From JAIQFL01 sp035295745 (GTDB lineage: Bacteria > Acidobacteriota > Terriglobia > Bryobacterales > Bryobacteraceae): 64,000 nucleotides of DNA. The translations under genes were made by a program, and so were the position numbers. Position 1 is the first letter of the stretch. Every line of letters begins with the position of its first letter. The stretch covers positions 1-64,000 of the forward strand of contig DATGIL010000043.1 in the NCBI GenBank assembly GCA_035295745.1, read 5' to 3'. Below, one piece after another: positions 9,057 through 17,542 of the stretch. Under the pieces are notes generated by a model, which made no database searches, was not told where the DNA came from, and saw only the letters and a list, made by a program, of their open reading frames with translations.

Positions 9057-9440
9057 ATGAACCAGACCGAACTCAACAAATATAAAGCGATGCTGGAAGC
9101 CAAACAGGCCGAGCTGTCTGCGGGGCTCCGAAACCGGGAAGACATCGCCATTGAAAAAACCCCGGACGCCATTGACGAAGTGCAACTCGCCGGAGAGCGG
9201 GAACTCGCGATCCGAAACCTGGACCGTGAATCGAACCTGCTGCGCAACGTCAAAGGCGCGCTATCACGCATTGCAGACGGTAGCTACGGGGTCTGTATGC
9301 ACTGCGAAGAGGACATCAAGCCCAAGCGGCTCGACGCTGTGCCGTGGACCAAATACTGCATCCGATGCCAGGAAGCGGCTGACCGCCACGAATTCGAGTC
9401 CGAATCTGGCGAGTCGTTCGACGAACTCCTCGCCGCGTAA
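9057..9440 (+). CDS. DksA/TraR-family C4 zinc finger protein
   Basis: A 127-residue protein with a helical (coiled-coil) N-terminal half and a C-terminal C4 zinc finger: Cys80-x2-Cys83 (CMHC) and Cys101-x2-Cys104 (CIRC). GSYGVC precedes the finger, as in DksA/TraR proteins, which bind the secondary channel of RNA polymerase and tune initiation, often with ppGpp. The family also contains short regulators, so an exact DksA role is not proven. A good ribosome site (AAGGAG) lies just upstream. The gene stands alone and is followed by a strong terminator. Confidence 0.93.
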   Translation: MNQTELNKYKAMLEAKQAELSAGLRNREDIAIEKTPDAIDEVQLAGERELAIRNLDRESNLLRNVKGALSRIADGSYGVCMHCEEDIKPKRLDAVPWTKYCIRCQEAADRHEFESESGESFDELLAA

Positions 9441-9468
9441 GGCTGGCGGAGTTGTCGGTACCAGTTCA

Positions 9469-9501
9469 GGGCGCGAGAGCAATCTCGCGCCCTTCGTGTT
9501 T
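9469..9501 (+). terminator. Rho-independent terminator after the dksA-like gene
   Basis: A perfect 10-bp stem GGGCGCGAGA/TCTCGCGCCC closed by a GCAA tetraloop (9469-9492), followed by a T-rich stretch TTCGTGTTTC. It sits 28 bases after the stop codon. Confidence 0.85.
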
Positions 9502-9651
9502 CTAAGAGTCAGATAGTCAGTGGGATGTGACTGGGTGTGACTGCGTAAAACCCCACCATTGGGACCCCTCGTTTGTGGGTAGGAATTGGGGCTTTTCACA
9601 CTTTGAATTCTAAACTGGCTCAGAAATTCGATTGAGATAGATAGAATAGCA

Positions 9652-10251
9652 ATGGAATTTTTTGGCCGGGCACCGGGACAACCATTGCGGCTCGGCGTTT
9701 TCCCAGGCACCTTCAATCCTGTCACGGTGGCTCACATCGAGTTGGCGCGGGCAGCGTTGCCGTTCGTGGACGAAGTTGTGTTCGTTTTGCCGCGCGAGTT
9801 TCCCCACAAGCCCTACGAGGGCGCCTCTTTTACGCAGCGGGTGCAAATGCTGCAAAGTGCGATTGGCGACCAACCGGCGTTCTCAATAGCAGCCTCCGAC
9901 CGCGGACTATTTGTTGAAATTGCACGGGAATGCCGCGATGCCTACGGCCGGGAGGTCGAGTTGACTTTTCTCTGCGGCCGCGACGCTGCGGAGCGGATCG
10001 CCGGTTGGAATTATGGCCACCCCGGTGCGTTCTTGGAGATGCTGCGGGAGTTCACGCTGTTGGTGGCAGCGCGTCAGGGCGAGTACGCACCTCCGTCAGA
10101 ATACCGACACGCTGTTCGCCATTTGCAACTCTGCGGTGATTTCGATGAGGTCTCCGGGAGCGATGTGCGCCAACGTATCGCCCGCGGCGAACCCTGGAAA
10201 CATCTGGTGCCCGTAGCCATCCAACGCGAGGTTGCGGCGATCTACGGTTGA
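9652..10251 (+). CDS. nadD: NadD-like nicotinate-nucleotide adenylyltransferase
   Basis: A 199-residue protein of the HIGH-motif nucleotidylyltransferase superfamily. GTFNPVTVAH (residues 19-28) is the (H/T)xxH nucleotide-binding motif, and VSGSDVRQRI near residue 172 matches the C-terminal SxTxxR motif. NadD transfers AMP from ATP to nicotinate mononucleotide in NAD synthesis. Length and motif order fit NadD, but the family includes other cytidylyl/adenylyltransferases and FNP replaces the more usual FDP, so the substrate is a family-level inference. The gene is separate from its neighbours and converges with the NHL gene. Confidence 0.7.
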   Translation: MEFFGRAPGQPLRLGVFPGTFNPVTVAHIELARAALPFVDEVVFVLPREFPHKPYEGASFTQRVQMLQSAIGDQPAFSIAASDRGLFVEIARECRDAYGREVELTFLCGRDAAERIAGWNYGHPGAFLEMLREFTLLVAARQGEYAPPSEYRHAVRHLQLCGDFDEVSGSDVRQRIARGEPWKHLVPVAIQREVAAIYG

Positions 10252-10265
10252 TGCCAGCGGCGCCG

Positions 10266-13046
10266 CTATTGCGCCACTGCAGGTGCGGCCGGATTCAATA
10301 CCGGGAACGTGATCGCCTTACTGACGTAAATGTCCTGTGCGATGGTCAGCGAGGTCGTAGGATTCGAGCTAAGCCCGGAGTTCAGGTGCAAAACCACCGC
10401 GAACGTCCCCACCGTACCGGGTTGCAGCGTCGCCGAAATGACGTCAGCTGTGCTGCCGCCGGCAATCGCCGAAACAAACTCCCCAGGCGTGGTCACCGGA
10501 CCACCCTGTGGATATTGGACGCCCGTCTGAATCAGCGGGGCGTTGTTGTCGTCGAGCACCGGAACTCCGAGGCCGGTTGCCTGCACGATGATGAACTCGC
10601 CGGGGATGGCCGGATTGTCCACTGTCACCGGAGCACCAGCCACGTTCGCACAGCAAAGCGCCGTCGAGAAGGCCGTCATCACCACGGTCGCAGAGGCGTT
10701 TGCGCTGGCGTTATAAATGATGTTGTTGCCCGCCGGACCTTCCACTTTCGCCCGCAGAACGATGCGGGTAAACTCGCCGGACGGCTCCGCGGAGACGATC
10801 GGGTCCTGGTTGACCAACGCCACAAGGTTGTCGCGGATGCTGGTCAGCGTGTCGGAAGCCTGGACGGTATAGGTGTAGGTGCGGTCCTGAACTGTGACGG
10901 TGGCCTGGTCGTTGGCGGTCACGCTTCCTTCGACGTCCACAATTCCCACCGCCTGGCTGGAGCCGTGCACCACCTGTCCCAAGGTCGGGCCCGTGGCCGC
11001 CTGTGAGAAGACACCTGGATTCGCCGGGACGATCGTCACCGCTACCGGTGTGGTAGACGTGATCGTGCCGTCGCTGTTTACCGCGCGGACATAGGCGTTG
11101 ATACTGGTGGTGTCGACCACCTCCCAGGGAACTTGCGCGGTGACTGAGGTGGGGGTGACCGAGAAGAGCGGCGCCTTGATCCCGTCAAAGTACACCTCTA
11201 CGCCGCCCAATTGCGTGGGCAGCGTCGACTGGGTCAGGTCCGCCGAGGCTGTCTGCGACGCGATCGTCGTCCCATCGGCCGCGATAATCTCGACGATCGT
11301 GCCGGGCGCGATCTTGGCTGCATCTCCGCCGCCGGTGAGCGTCGTATTGCTCGCGCTGGCCGTAATCTGCGCGTTGGTGGAGACGCTCGCCGAGAGCGTG
11401 ATGTTGTTGCCGGCATCGCCGGCCACACGCGCGGTAAGCGCGACTTCGAGATCAGTCAGGTCGGCAGTGGCGATGACGTTGGGATCGCCATTCCCGGAAT
11501 TGGAGCTTTGGATCGCATTCACCAGGCCTTGCACTACATCGGTAAACGCATCAGTAGTCTTCACTGTATAGGTGTAAGCTGCCGGCGTTGCTGTAGTCGA
11601 GGTACCGATGTCGATGGTGACGATGTCGCCGGCGTGGATCAAGCCACCGATGGTCACCTGGCCATTGGCGATGATGTCGAGGTTGGCAGCGTTACGCACT
11701 GCCTGATACGGAAGCGCGACAGTCGAGAGGGTGTAGACCGTAATACGGCGATTATAGGCATCGCTGACATAAAGGTTGCTGCCATCCCAGGCAAGCGACA
11801 TGGGCGTGCGCAACGAATCCGCAGCATCGGAGGCCTGATTCACGGTGCCGCCGATCTGGCCGATGATGAGGTCGGCCGAGGCGCCGCTTTGTGTCGGAAT
11901 GGTGTTGAACACCAGGACGCGGTCATTGCCGCCATCGGCGACGAACAAGCGGCCGCCTCCCGCCAGGGCGAAGCGCGGGAAATTCAGAGTCGAGTTGCAC
12001 TTGTCCGGATAGGTGGGGTTGTTGTTGGTGTCGTTGCCGTTCGATACGGTGCAGAGCACCGGAGTCTCTTTGTTGGTGGTGTCGCCGGGGACCGTCGAGA
12101 ATGCGTTATTCGCGACGGCGCTGAGCAAATCCGGCTGCCCGACGGCCACGTCCGCGGAAGCCTGGTTCGTGCTCGGAATCGAGTTCCAGATGAGGATGCG
12201 ATTGTAGCCCAGGTCGGTCACAAAGAGATGGACGCCATCGGACGTGACGGCCACCGGATTCAGCAGGTTGTTCGGAGCAGCGGTAGTGGTCTGCTGGGTC
12301 AGATCGGGCTCGACGAATGTCGTGAAATTGGGCGCGCCCAACACCACATCGGCAGCGGCGCCGTTGGCGGTGGGAATCCGGTTGTAGATCAGCACCCGAT
12401 TATTCTGGGTGTCGGCGACGTACAACTTGCCATTCTGGATCCAGACTCCCTGAGGACCGCGCATCGATTTGGCGGTCGGCGTATTGTTGGGTGGAACGCC
12501 TGCGCTCGCGAAATCGGGCTGGCCCACGACCACGTCGGCCGGCTGATTGATGACTGTGGGGATGCGATTCCAGATCAGAACGCGGTTGTGGTTGGTATCC
12601 GCGACCACCAGGTGCACGCCATCGGAAGCAACTGCCGTCGGCAGCCGCAGATTGCTGGCGGTTGCGGGAATGTTTTCCGTGGTGGTTTTAAAATCGGGCT
12701 GCCCCAGAACGTTGGTGGCCTGGCCCACGCACACCGGGCACTTGCTCGAGTAGGTCAACTCCGCCGTTGGGCTCGGCAACATGGTGGAGAGCCCCTGGTA
12801 GAGCAGAACGCGGTGATTGGACGGACCAGCGCCCACACGGTTCGCGTCGGCAACGAATAAGGTATCCGCGGCGTAGGCGAGTCCGCTAACACCGCCGAGA
12901 ACGGTATCGCTGGAATTGGTGTCCTGGCTGGTGAAGGTGGACTGCCCGATCACCAGGCGGGCTGCTTGCCCATTCGTGAAACTTCCCGTCTGGCCGAACA
13001 AGGCGGCCGAGGCTATACATAGAAAAAAGACAGAGATGCACTTCAT
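10266..13046 (-). CDS. Secreted NHL-type beta-propeller protein with Solibacter-type (TIGR03437-like) C-terminal domain
   Basis: A 926-residue exported protein. Signal peptide MKCISVFFLCIASAALFGQ. The first about 440 residues contain NHL-like blades recognisable by recurring words such as LVVADTNHNRVLIWNRIPT and VVGQPDF. The middle contains repeated Ig-like segments with TYTYTV and GDAGNNI/GPAGNNI words, two copies of which are recognisable. VPWEVVD and the following residues match the uncharacterised domain common in Solibacter secreted proteins. It probably acts outside the cell as a binding or structural protein; no enzymatic residues were found. Only 14 bp separate its stop from that of the convergent nadD-like gene. 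Confidence 0.85.
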   Translation of the reverse strand: MKCISVFFLCIASAALFGQTGSFTNGQAARLVIGQSTFTSQDTNSSDTVLGGVSGLAYAADTLFVADANRVGAGPSNHRVLLYQGLSTMLPSPTAELTYSSKCPVCVGQATNVLGQPDFKTTTENIPATASNLRLPTAVASDGVHLVVADTNHNRVLIWNRIPTVINQPADVVVGQPDFASAGVPPNNTPTAKSMRGPQGVWIQNGKLYVADTQNNRVLIYNRIPTANGAAADVVLGAPNFTTFVEPDLTQQTTTAAPNNLLNPVAVTSDGVHLFVTDLGYNRILIWNSIPSTNQASADVAVGQPDLLSAVANNAFSTVPGDTTNKETPVLCTVSNGNDTNNNPTYPDKCNSTLNFPRFALAGGGRLFVADGGNDRVLVFNTIPTQSGASADLIIGQIGGTVNQASDAADSLRTPMSLAWDGSNLYVSDAYNRRITVYTLSTVALPYQAVRNAANLDIIANGQVTIGGLIHAGDIVTIDIGTSTTATPAAYTYTVKTTDAFTDVVQGLVNAIQSSNSGNGDPNVIATADLTDLEVALTARVAGDAGNNITLSASVSTNAQITASASNTTLTGGGDAAKIAPGTIVEIIAADGTTIASQTASADLTQSTLPTQLGGVEVYFDGIKAPLFSVTPTSVTAQVPWEVVDTTSINAYVRAVNSDGTITSTTPVAVTIVPANPGVFSQAATGPTLGQVVHGSSQAVGIVDVEGSVTANDQATVTVQDRTYTYTVQASDTLTSIRDNLVALVNQDPIVSAEPSGEFTRIVLRAKVEGPAGNNIIYNASANASATVVMTAFSTALCCANVAGAPVTVDNPAIPGEFIIVQATGLGVPVLDDNNAPLIQTGVQYPQGGPVTTPGEFVSAIAGGSTADVISATLQPGTVGTFAVVLHLNSGLSSNPTTSLTIAQDIYVSKAITFPVLNPAAPAVAQ

Positions 13047-13304
13047 GCTGAATCAGGAACTCTTTAATTGCCGGTATAACCCATGATTATAGCAAGCGCG
13101 GCTTGTCCCGAGTCCCCTTCCGGGTGGCGCATGATGGCCACACCGGTGTGCGAAATCGGCACGACAACGGCCTGTAAACTGCCGGAAACCCAAGCACTTC
13201 CGCTGCTGCGGTGAAACACGCGGGGAAGTAATGCACGCCCGCTGCCATGCCCCCTTCGTCCCGCGAAGGTGCCTCGCCCGTTTCCAGGTGATAAAGTGGC
13301 ACCT

Positions 13305-13757
13305 ATGCGAACGAACCTCTGCGCCTTCCTCTTGAGCACCCTGCTGGTTTCCGCGCCATTGCGGGCGGAAAAGAAAGTCATCACTCCGCCGGAATTCGCC
13401 CCCAAAGCCGGCGCCGCAGCGCCCATGTTCAGCCCGGGAATTCTGGTGGACGGCACCCTCTATATCGCGGGCCAGACCGGCCAGGATCTCAAGACCAACG
13501 AAGTTCCCAAGGACTTTGAAGCCGAGGTGAAGCTATGCCTGGACCGCATCGGCATCATCCTGAAGGCCGCCGGCATGACTTATGACGACGTCGTCTCGGT
13601 GCAGGTGTACCTGACCGATATCGAACTGTTCTCGAAGATGAACGCGGTGTACGGCTCGGTCTTCAAAGCGCCGCGGCCGGCGCGCACAACGGTCGGCGTG
13701 ACGAAGCTGGCTGCTGCGGCCGCGCACGTCGAAATCACCGTGACCGCGCGGAAGTAA
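13305..13757 (+). CDS. RidA/YjgF-family protein with signal peptide
   Basis: The start is the ATG beginning MRTNLCAFLLSTLL, which gives a clear signal peptide cleaved near LRA-EK (residue 21). The mature 125 residues are a complete RidA domain: GTLYIAGQTG, VVSVQVYLTDI, FSKMNAVYGSVF, then PARTTVGVTKL with the conserved Arg, and VEITVTA at the end. Cytoplasmic RidA deaminates reactive enamines and imines from PLP enzymes. An exported member should act on other substrates in the periplasm, which is unknown. It is followed after 31 bp by the POTRA protein gene. Confidence 0.88.
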   Translation: MRTNLCAFLLSTLLVSAPLRAEKKVITPPEFAPKAGAAAPMFSPGILVDGTLYIAGQTGQDLKTNEVPKDFEAEVKLCLDRIGIILKAAGMTYDDVVSVQVYLTDIELFSKMNAVYGSVFKAPRPARTTVGVTKLAAAAAHVEITVTARK

Positions 13758-13788
13758 TTGTGGGCTCGCGTTTGCATCGCCAACCGGC

Positions 13789-14526
13789 ATGATGCCACGC
13801 AGCCGGACGCTTCCGGCTCTTTTAATCCTCCTGATTTCATCGGCCTGCGCCGCCGATCTGGTGACTTCCGTGGAGGTCCCGGGCAGCAATCTGCAAGTGA
13901 AGCTCGCCACACAGGTGGGCCAGCCGTTCGACGAGCAGCTCATCGCCAAAGACGTCCGCTACCTGTGGAGTCTGGGGCGCTTCAACGATATTCGAGTGGA
14001 AGCTGCCGAGAGCGGCGATGGCGTGGCGGTGGTCTTCCGCACTTCGGTAGTTCCGATTCGCATGCTACGCGAGATTCGCATCGAACCGAACACCTTCGGA
14101 CTCGAGATCCGCATTCCACCAAACACCCCGATGACCGATCTGCGCGCCCACGACACCGCACTCCAGGCGGAGGCGCAACTCCATCAGATCGGATATCAGA
14201 GCGCGCGCGTTCATTACCAGTTGAAGCCGGCGCCGTTCAGCCAGGTTGATCTGAGATTGACCGTCGATCTGGGAGATGCCGTACGGGTGAAGCGGGTACG
14301 GCTGGAGCGGCCTGATGGACGTGTGATCGTGAGCGAAGAGACTCCCGTGGAGTTGCACGCCTTACGCAGTCATCGCATTCTGTTTTGGCGCCTGCTGCCC
14401 TCCTACAGCACCGAAGCGGTGGATTCCGATGTGGAGCGCATCCGGTCCGCCTACTTCGCGAAGGGCTATCTGGATGCCGACGTGCGGCCCGGGCCAGTGG
14501 ATTTCCGCGGGAAGATGCGGATGTGA
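13789..14526 (+). CDS. TamA/BamA-like outer membrane assembly protein, N-terminal part (before frameshift)
   Basis: This 245-codon stretch encodes a signal peptide (LPALLILLISSACA) and two POTRA-like repeats, visible in DVRYLWSLGRFNDIRVEA and AQLHQIGYQSARVHY, and the start of a third ending IRSAYFAKGYLDADV. The frame then runs into TGA, while the protein clearly continues in the -1 frame from about position 14511. Together the two parts make a POTRA-plus-barrel protein of about 540 residues, the layout of TamA/BamA-type proteins that insert or translocate outer membrane proteins. Confidence 0.75.
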   Translation: MMPRSRTLPALLILLISSACAADLVTSVEVPGSNLQVKLATQVGQPFDEQLIAKDVRYLWSLGRFNDIRVEAAESGDGVAVVFRTSVVPIRMLREIRIEPNTFGLEIRIPPNTPMTDLRAHDTALQAEAQLHQIGYQSARVHYQLKPAPFSQVDLRLTVDLGDAVRVKRVRLERPDGRVIVSEETPVELHALRSHRILFWRLLPSYSTEAVDSDVERIRSAYFAKGYLDADVRPGPVDFRGKMRM

Positions 14527-15407
14527 CGATCGTGGTGAACCCCGGCGCGCGGCACACGGTCGACCCGTGTCTGTGCCGCGCCCTCTTTGTGGAACGGCGG
14601 GATGCGCAGCGGCAGGGAATTCTCGATTTCTCCGCGAAACTTGACGCAGACGATCATCTCACCGTGGAGCGGGGGCCAGTTTATCGCGTAGGCAAGATCG
14701 ACTTCAGTGGTAATCACCGCTATCAGGACGCGCTGATCCGCCGTAATTTCCTGATCGAAGAGGGCGCGCTGTTCGATGAACGCCGTCTGCGCCGCAGCGT
14801 CGCCAATCTGAATCGGACGAACCTTTTCGAAAATATCAGCGCGCGGAACGTGGTGGTAGAGCCGAATGAGAAGAGCGGCCTCGCGGATGTGACGGTCCAT
14901 CTCACCGAGCGCAAGCGAGGATCCTGGAGACTGTCGGGCCCTGTGGGTCCGGCGACTTTGGCGGGGCCGCTCGAGGCCTCGCTGAGCGCGCGTTTGCCTC
15001 CGTGGGGACAGGGGCTGCTCGAGTTGTCGACGTACACGGCGTCGCTCAGTTTGATGGCGTTCTATCATCCGATCCTGCCGATTCTAAACGCACCGAAGCC
15101 GTTCACGCCGATCGCGGCGTTGGCGCGTCCGTACGTTCCGGGAGAGGGATGGCGCTCGGGATTCATGATCGCGCCGCAGCTGGGATGGAAGGATTCGGTG
15201 GTGAGCTACGGCGCTACGCAGATGCGGGAACGATTGCTGCCGCTGGTGTCCGTCGATCGCAGCCTGGAGCCCGATTTGCGTGTGGCAGTGAGCCGCGGTG
15301 CGAGCGAGGCTACCATGACGTGCGAGGCTCCGAAGCCCCGATTGCGAGTCTTTCGCATTACGGCGAGTCTCGCGATTCGTCTGCTGGGCAGCTTCGCCAT
15401 AATGTAA
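14523..15407 (+). CDS. TamA/BamA-like outer membrane assembly protein, C-terminal part (after frameshift)
   Basis: The continuation in the -1 frame holds a clear POTRA domain: VYRVGKIDFSGNHRYQDALI, FDERRLRRSVANLNRTNLFENI. A short beta-barrel region follows, ending SLAIRLLGSFAIM. Read as an independent gene it would begin at a GTG whose bases overlap the upstream TGA (GTGA). That could allow coupled translation, but a protein cut within a POTRA boundary is unusual. The barrel part (about 200 residues) is shorter than in BamA, closer to compact TamA-like relatives. A single-base sequencing error is the simplest explanation. Confidence 0.7.
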   Translation: MTIVVNPGARHTVDPCLCRALFVERRDAQRQGILDFSAKLDADDHLTVERGPVYRVGKIDFSGNHRYQDALIRRNFLIEEGALFDERRLRRSVANLNRTNLFENISARNVVVEPNEKSGLADVTVHLTERKRGSWRLSGPVGPATLAGPLEASLSARLPPWGQGLLELSTYTASLSLMAFYHPILPILNAPKPFTPIAALARPYVPGEGWRSGFMIAPQLGWKDSVVSYGATQMRERLLPLVSVDRSLEPDLRVAVSRGASEATMTCEAPKPRLRVFRITASLAIRLLGSFAIM

Positions 15408-15439
15408 GCGATGCGGTGCAACGCTGCTGCAACACTCAT

Positions 15440-15613
15440 GTTTGCCCGTCGAGACTAACCTCATCTCGACGATTTCTCCATTACGCCCCGATTCCGAAGA
15501 TGCAGAGCGTCATGAAAGAGGGAGCGACATCGAAGTCCGTTCGTGAGGCAGACCTGGTGGACATACGAAAAAGCGTCGAGATGAGTCTCGACGCGGCAAA
15601 CAGGAGTGTTTGC
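15440..15613. repeat. Small inverted-repeat element upstream of aroB (MITE-like or leader structure)
   Basis: The segment TGTTTGCCCGTCGAGA (from 15439) is almost the reverse complement of TCTCGACGCGGCAAAC (15586-15601), so about 15 bp of near-terminal inverted repeat bracket some 130 bp. Each end can also fold locally: CGTCGAGA/TCTCGACG (15447-15471), GCGTCGAGA-TGAG-TCTCGACGC (15573-15594) and GCAAAC-AGGAGT-GTTTGC (15596-15613). The element fills the gap between the barrel gene and aroB. No ORF inside it looks real. Confidence 0.65.
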
Positions 15614-15643
15614 GCCACATCATCATCATGGTACAAAGTGCGT

Positions 15644-16717
15644 ATGCCTTCTTTTCGCGTGGAAACACCTGCTCACAGCTACTCGGCCGTCGTCGCGCGG
15701 GGAGTCATCGGAGAAGTGGCGCAATACGTTCCCAAGCGCACCGGCAAGGTATTTGTCGTTTCCACGGAAGATGTCTGGCGGCACCAGGGAGCCGCACTAC
15801 TTCGCGGACTCGCGGACATCCCCCATGAGCTGCTATTTCTGCCGGGGGGAGAGGATCGCAAGCGCCTCGCGCCGCTGGAATCGCTCGCCGACCAGATGGT
15901 GCAACGGGGCGGAGACCGCTCCAGCGTGGTGATCGCCTTCGGCGGAGGCATCGTCACCGACATGGCAGGCTTTCTGGCGGCCATCTTCATGCGCGGCATA
16001 CCAGTCCTGCAAGTTCCCACTACGCTCATGGCACAGGTGGACGCGGCGATCGGCGGGAAGACCGGTGTGAACCTGGTGAGCGGGAAGAATCTGATCGGCA
16101 GCTTCCACCAGCCGCTCGCCGTTCTGATCGATTCTTCGCTCCTCGATACGCTTCCCGATCGAGAATATCGTTCCGGCCTGTGGGAGATTGTCAAAGCCGG
16201 AATCATCCGTGAACCCGGGCTGTTTGCGTACCTGAGCGAACACAGCGATGATGTTCTCCAACGCCGCTCCTCGGCCGTCGAGCGCATCATTGAAGACTCT
16301 GTTCGCATGAAGTGCGAGGTGGTTTCGAGCGATGAGAAGGAAGGTGACCTGCGGCGGATTCTAAACTTCGGACACACCTTCGGACACGCGCTGGAGGCCG
16401 AGACCCAATACACGCAGTTCCTGCACGGAGAGGCCGTGGCATGGGGAATGCGTGCCGCCGTCTACCTTAGCCAGTCTACCGGCCACCTGTCTGCGGAAGA
16501 CAGCATCGATATTCTCGAAACGCTGCAGCAATACGGACCGATTCCCGCGGTGAACGGGATTCCCCCCGAGAATCTTCTAGGGCGCCTGGTGCACGACAAG
16601 AAGACCGTCCAGGGCAAAGTCCACTTCGTGCTGGCCGAGCGCATCGGCGAAGTCACAGTGGTATCGGGCATCGACGACAAGCTGGTGCTCGAGGCAATCC
16701 GCGCCTCGCTGATATGA
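15644..16717 (+). CDS. aroB: 3-dehydroquinate synthase
   Basis: AroB converts DAHP to 3-dehydroquinate, the second step of the shikimate pathway, using NAD and a divalent metal. The 357-residue product carries the family blocks GGGIVTDMAGFLAAIFMRG, VPTTLMAQVDAAIGGKTGVN, GKNLIGSFHQP and the metal-ligand region LNFGHTFGHALE. The start is the ATG of MPSFRVETP; a longer open frame upstream crosses the inverted-repeat element and is not coding. The last 4 bases (ATGA) overlap the next gene, so both are translated in one unit. Confidence 0.96.
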   Translation: MPSFRVETPAHSYSAVVARGVIGEVAQYVPKRTGKVFVVSTEDVWRHQGAALLRGLADIPHELLFLPGGEDRKRLAPLESLADQMVQRGGDRSSVVIAFGGGIVTDMAGFLAAIFMRGIPVLQVPTTLMAQVDAAIGGKTGVNLVSGKNLIGSFHQPLAVLIDSSLLDTLPDREYRSGLWEIVKAGIIREPGLFAYLSEHSDDVLQRRSSAVERIIEDSVRMKCEVVSSDEKEGDLRRILNFGHTFGHALEAETQYTQFLHGEAVAWGMRAAVYLSQSTGHLSAEDSIDILETLQQYGPIPAVNGIPPENLLGRLVHDKKTVQGKVHFVLAERIGEVTVVSGIDDKLVLEAIRASLI

Positions 16718-17454
16718 AGGGCACTGCTCCTCCGGGCGCGCGTAACGAACAGGAAGCCGCCAATTGGGTGCGCGGAATGTTCGGCCGCGTGGCGCACCGC
16801 TACGACCTGGCCAATCACCTGCTGTCGCTCAACATCGACCGCCTGTGGCGCGCGCGCACCGTGCGGCGCGTGCGTCCGATTCTGGATCGCTCCGATGCGC
16901 GGGTGCTCGATATCTGTTGCGGCACGGGCGATCTGGTGTTGGCGCTGTCCCGAGGCGTTCGTGCGGGCCGGCCCGTGCTGGGCTCCGATTTTTGCCATCC
17001 GATGATGACCGCCGCCCGCGACAAGGTTGCGCAGCGCGGCGCGCGTGCCGTGCTGTTCGAGTCGGACGCATTGCGACTGCCAGTGCGTGATGCGTCGCTC
17101 GACCTGATCACGGTAGCTTTCGGATTCCGCAACCTGGCCAATTATGAAAGCGGGCTACGCGAGATGCGGCGGGCGCTACGCCCAGGCGGGGTGGCGGCAA
17201 TCCTGGAGTTTTCGCAACCGCCCAACCGCATTTTCGCCGCCCTGTACAACTGGTACTCCCGTCGTCTCCTGCCTCTGATTGGCGGCGCCCTTTCCGGCAG
17301 CCGTGATGCTTACCAGTATTTGCCCGAGTCGGTTCGTAAGTTTCCCACCGCCCCACAACTTGCCGCCGACATGCAACGAGCGGGCTTCGACGAGGTGACT
17401 TACGAGTATTGGACCGGCGGGATTGTGGCACTCCACCGGGGGATCGTGCGTTAG
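16714..17454 (+). CDS. menG: Demethylmenaquinone/ubiquinone C-methyltransferase (UbiE/MenG)
   Basis: A 246-residue SAM-dependent methyltransferase. The family-specific start MFGRVAHRYDLANHLLSLN (residues 22-40) is followed by the SAM loop LDICCGTGD (65-73) and VAFGFRN. This enzyme performs the last methylation of menaquinone or ubiquinone. Acidobacteria are generally known to use menaquinone, so the menaquinone step is the likelier one; that choice is an inference. It overlaps aroB by 4 bp, which links the chorismate-forming route with a quinone made from chorismate. Confidence 0.9.
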   Translation: MKGTAPPGARNEQEAANWVRGMFGRVAHRYDLANHLLSLNIDRLWRARTVRRVRPILDRSDARVLDICCGTGDLVLALSRGVRAGRPVLGSDFCHPMMTAARDKVAQRGARAVLFESDALRLPVRDASLDLITVAFGFRNLANYESGLREMRRALRPGGVAAILEFSQPPNRIFAALYNWYSRRLLPLIGGALSGSRDAYQYLPESVRKFPTAPQLAADMQRAGFDEVTYEYWTGGIVALHRGIVR

Positions 17455-17542
17455 AACGGTACTTCCCTTCCCCCGTTTGTAGTGAATGCTACAGCGGCCT
17501 CAGAAGTGCGACATCAGGGTGGATCCGAGATAATGGATTAAG

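Noticed and set aside
10248..12860. Plus-strand open frames of 252 and 549 codons within the NHL/TIGR03437 gene
   Set aside because: They mirror the repeated minus-strand propeller coding and have Arg/Gly-rich repeats typical of shadow frames.
14503..14526. Programmed -1 frameshifting in the TamA/BamA-like gene
   Set aside because: The junction lacks an X-XXY-YYZ slippery heptamer and an obvious downstream pseudoknot; error or mutation is simpler.
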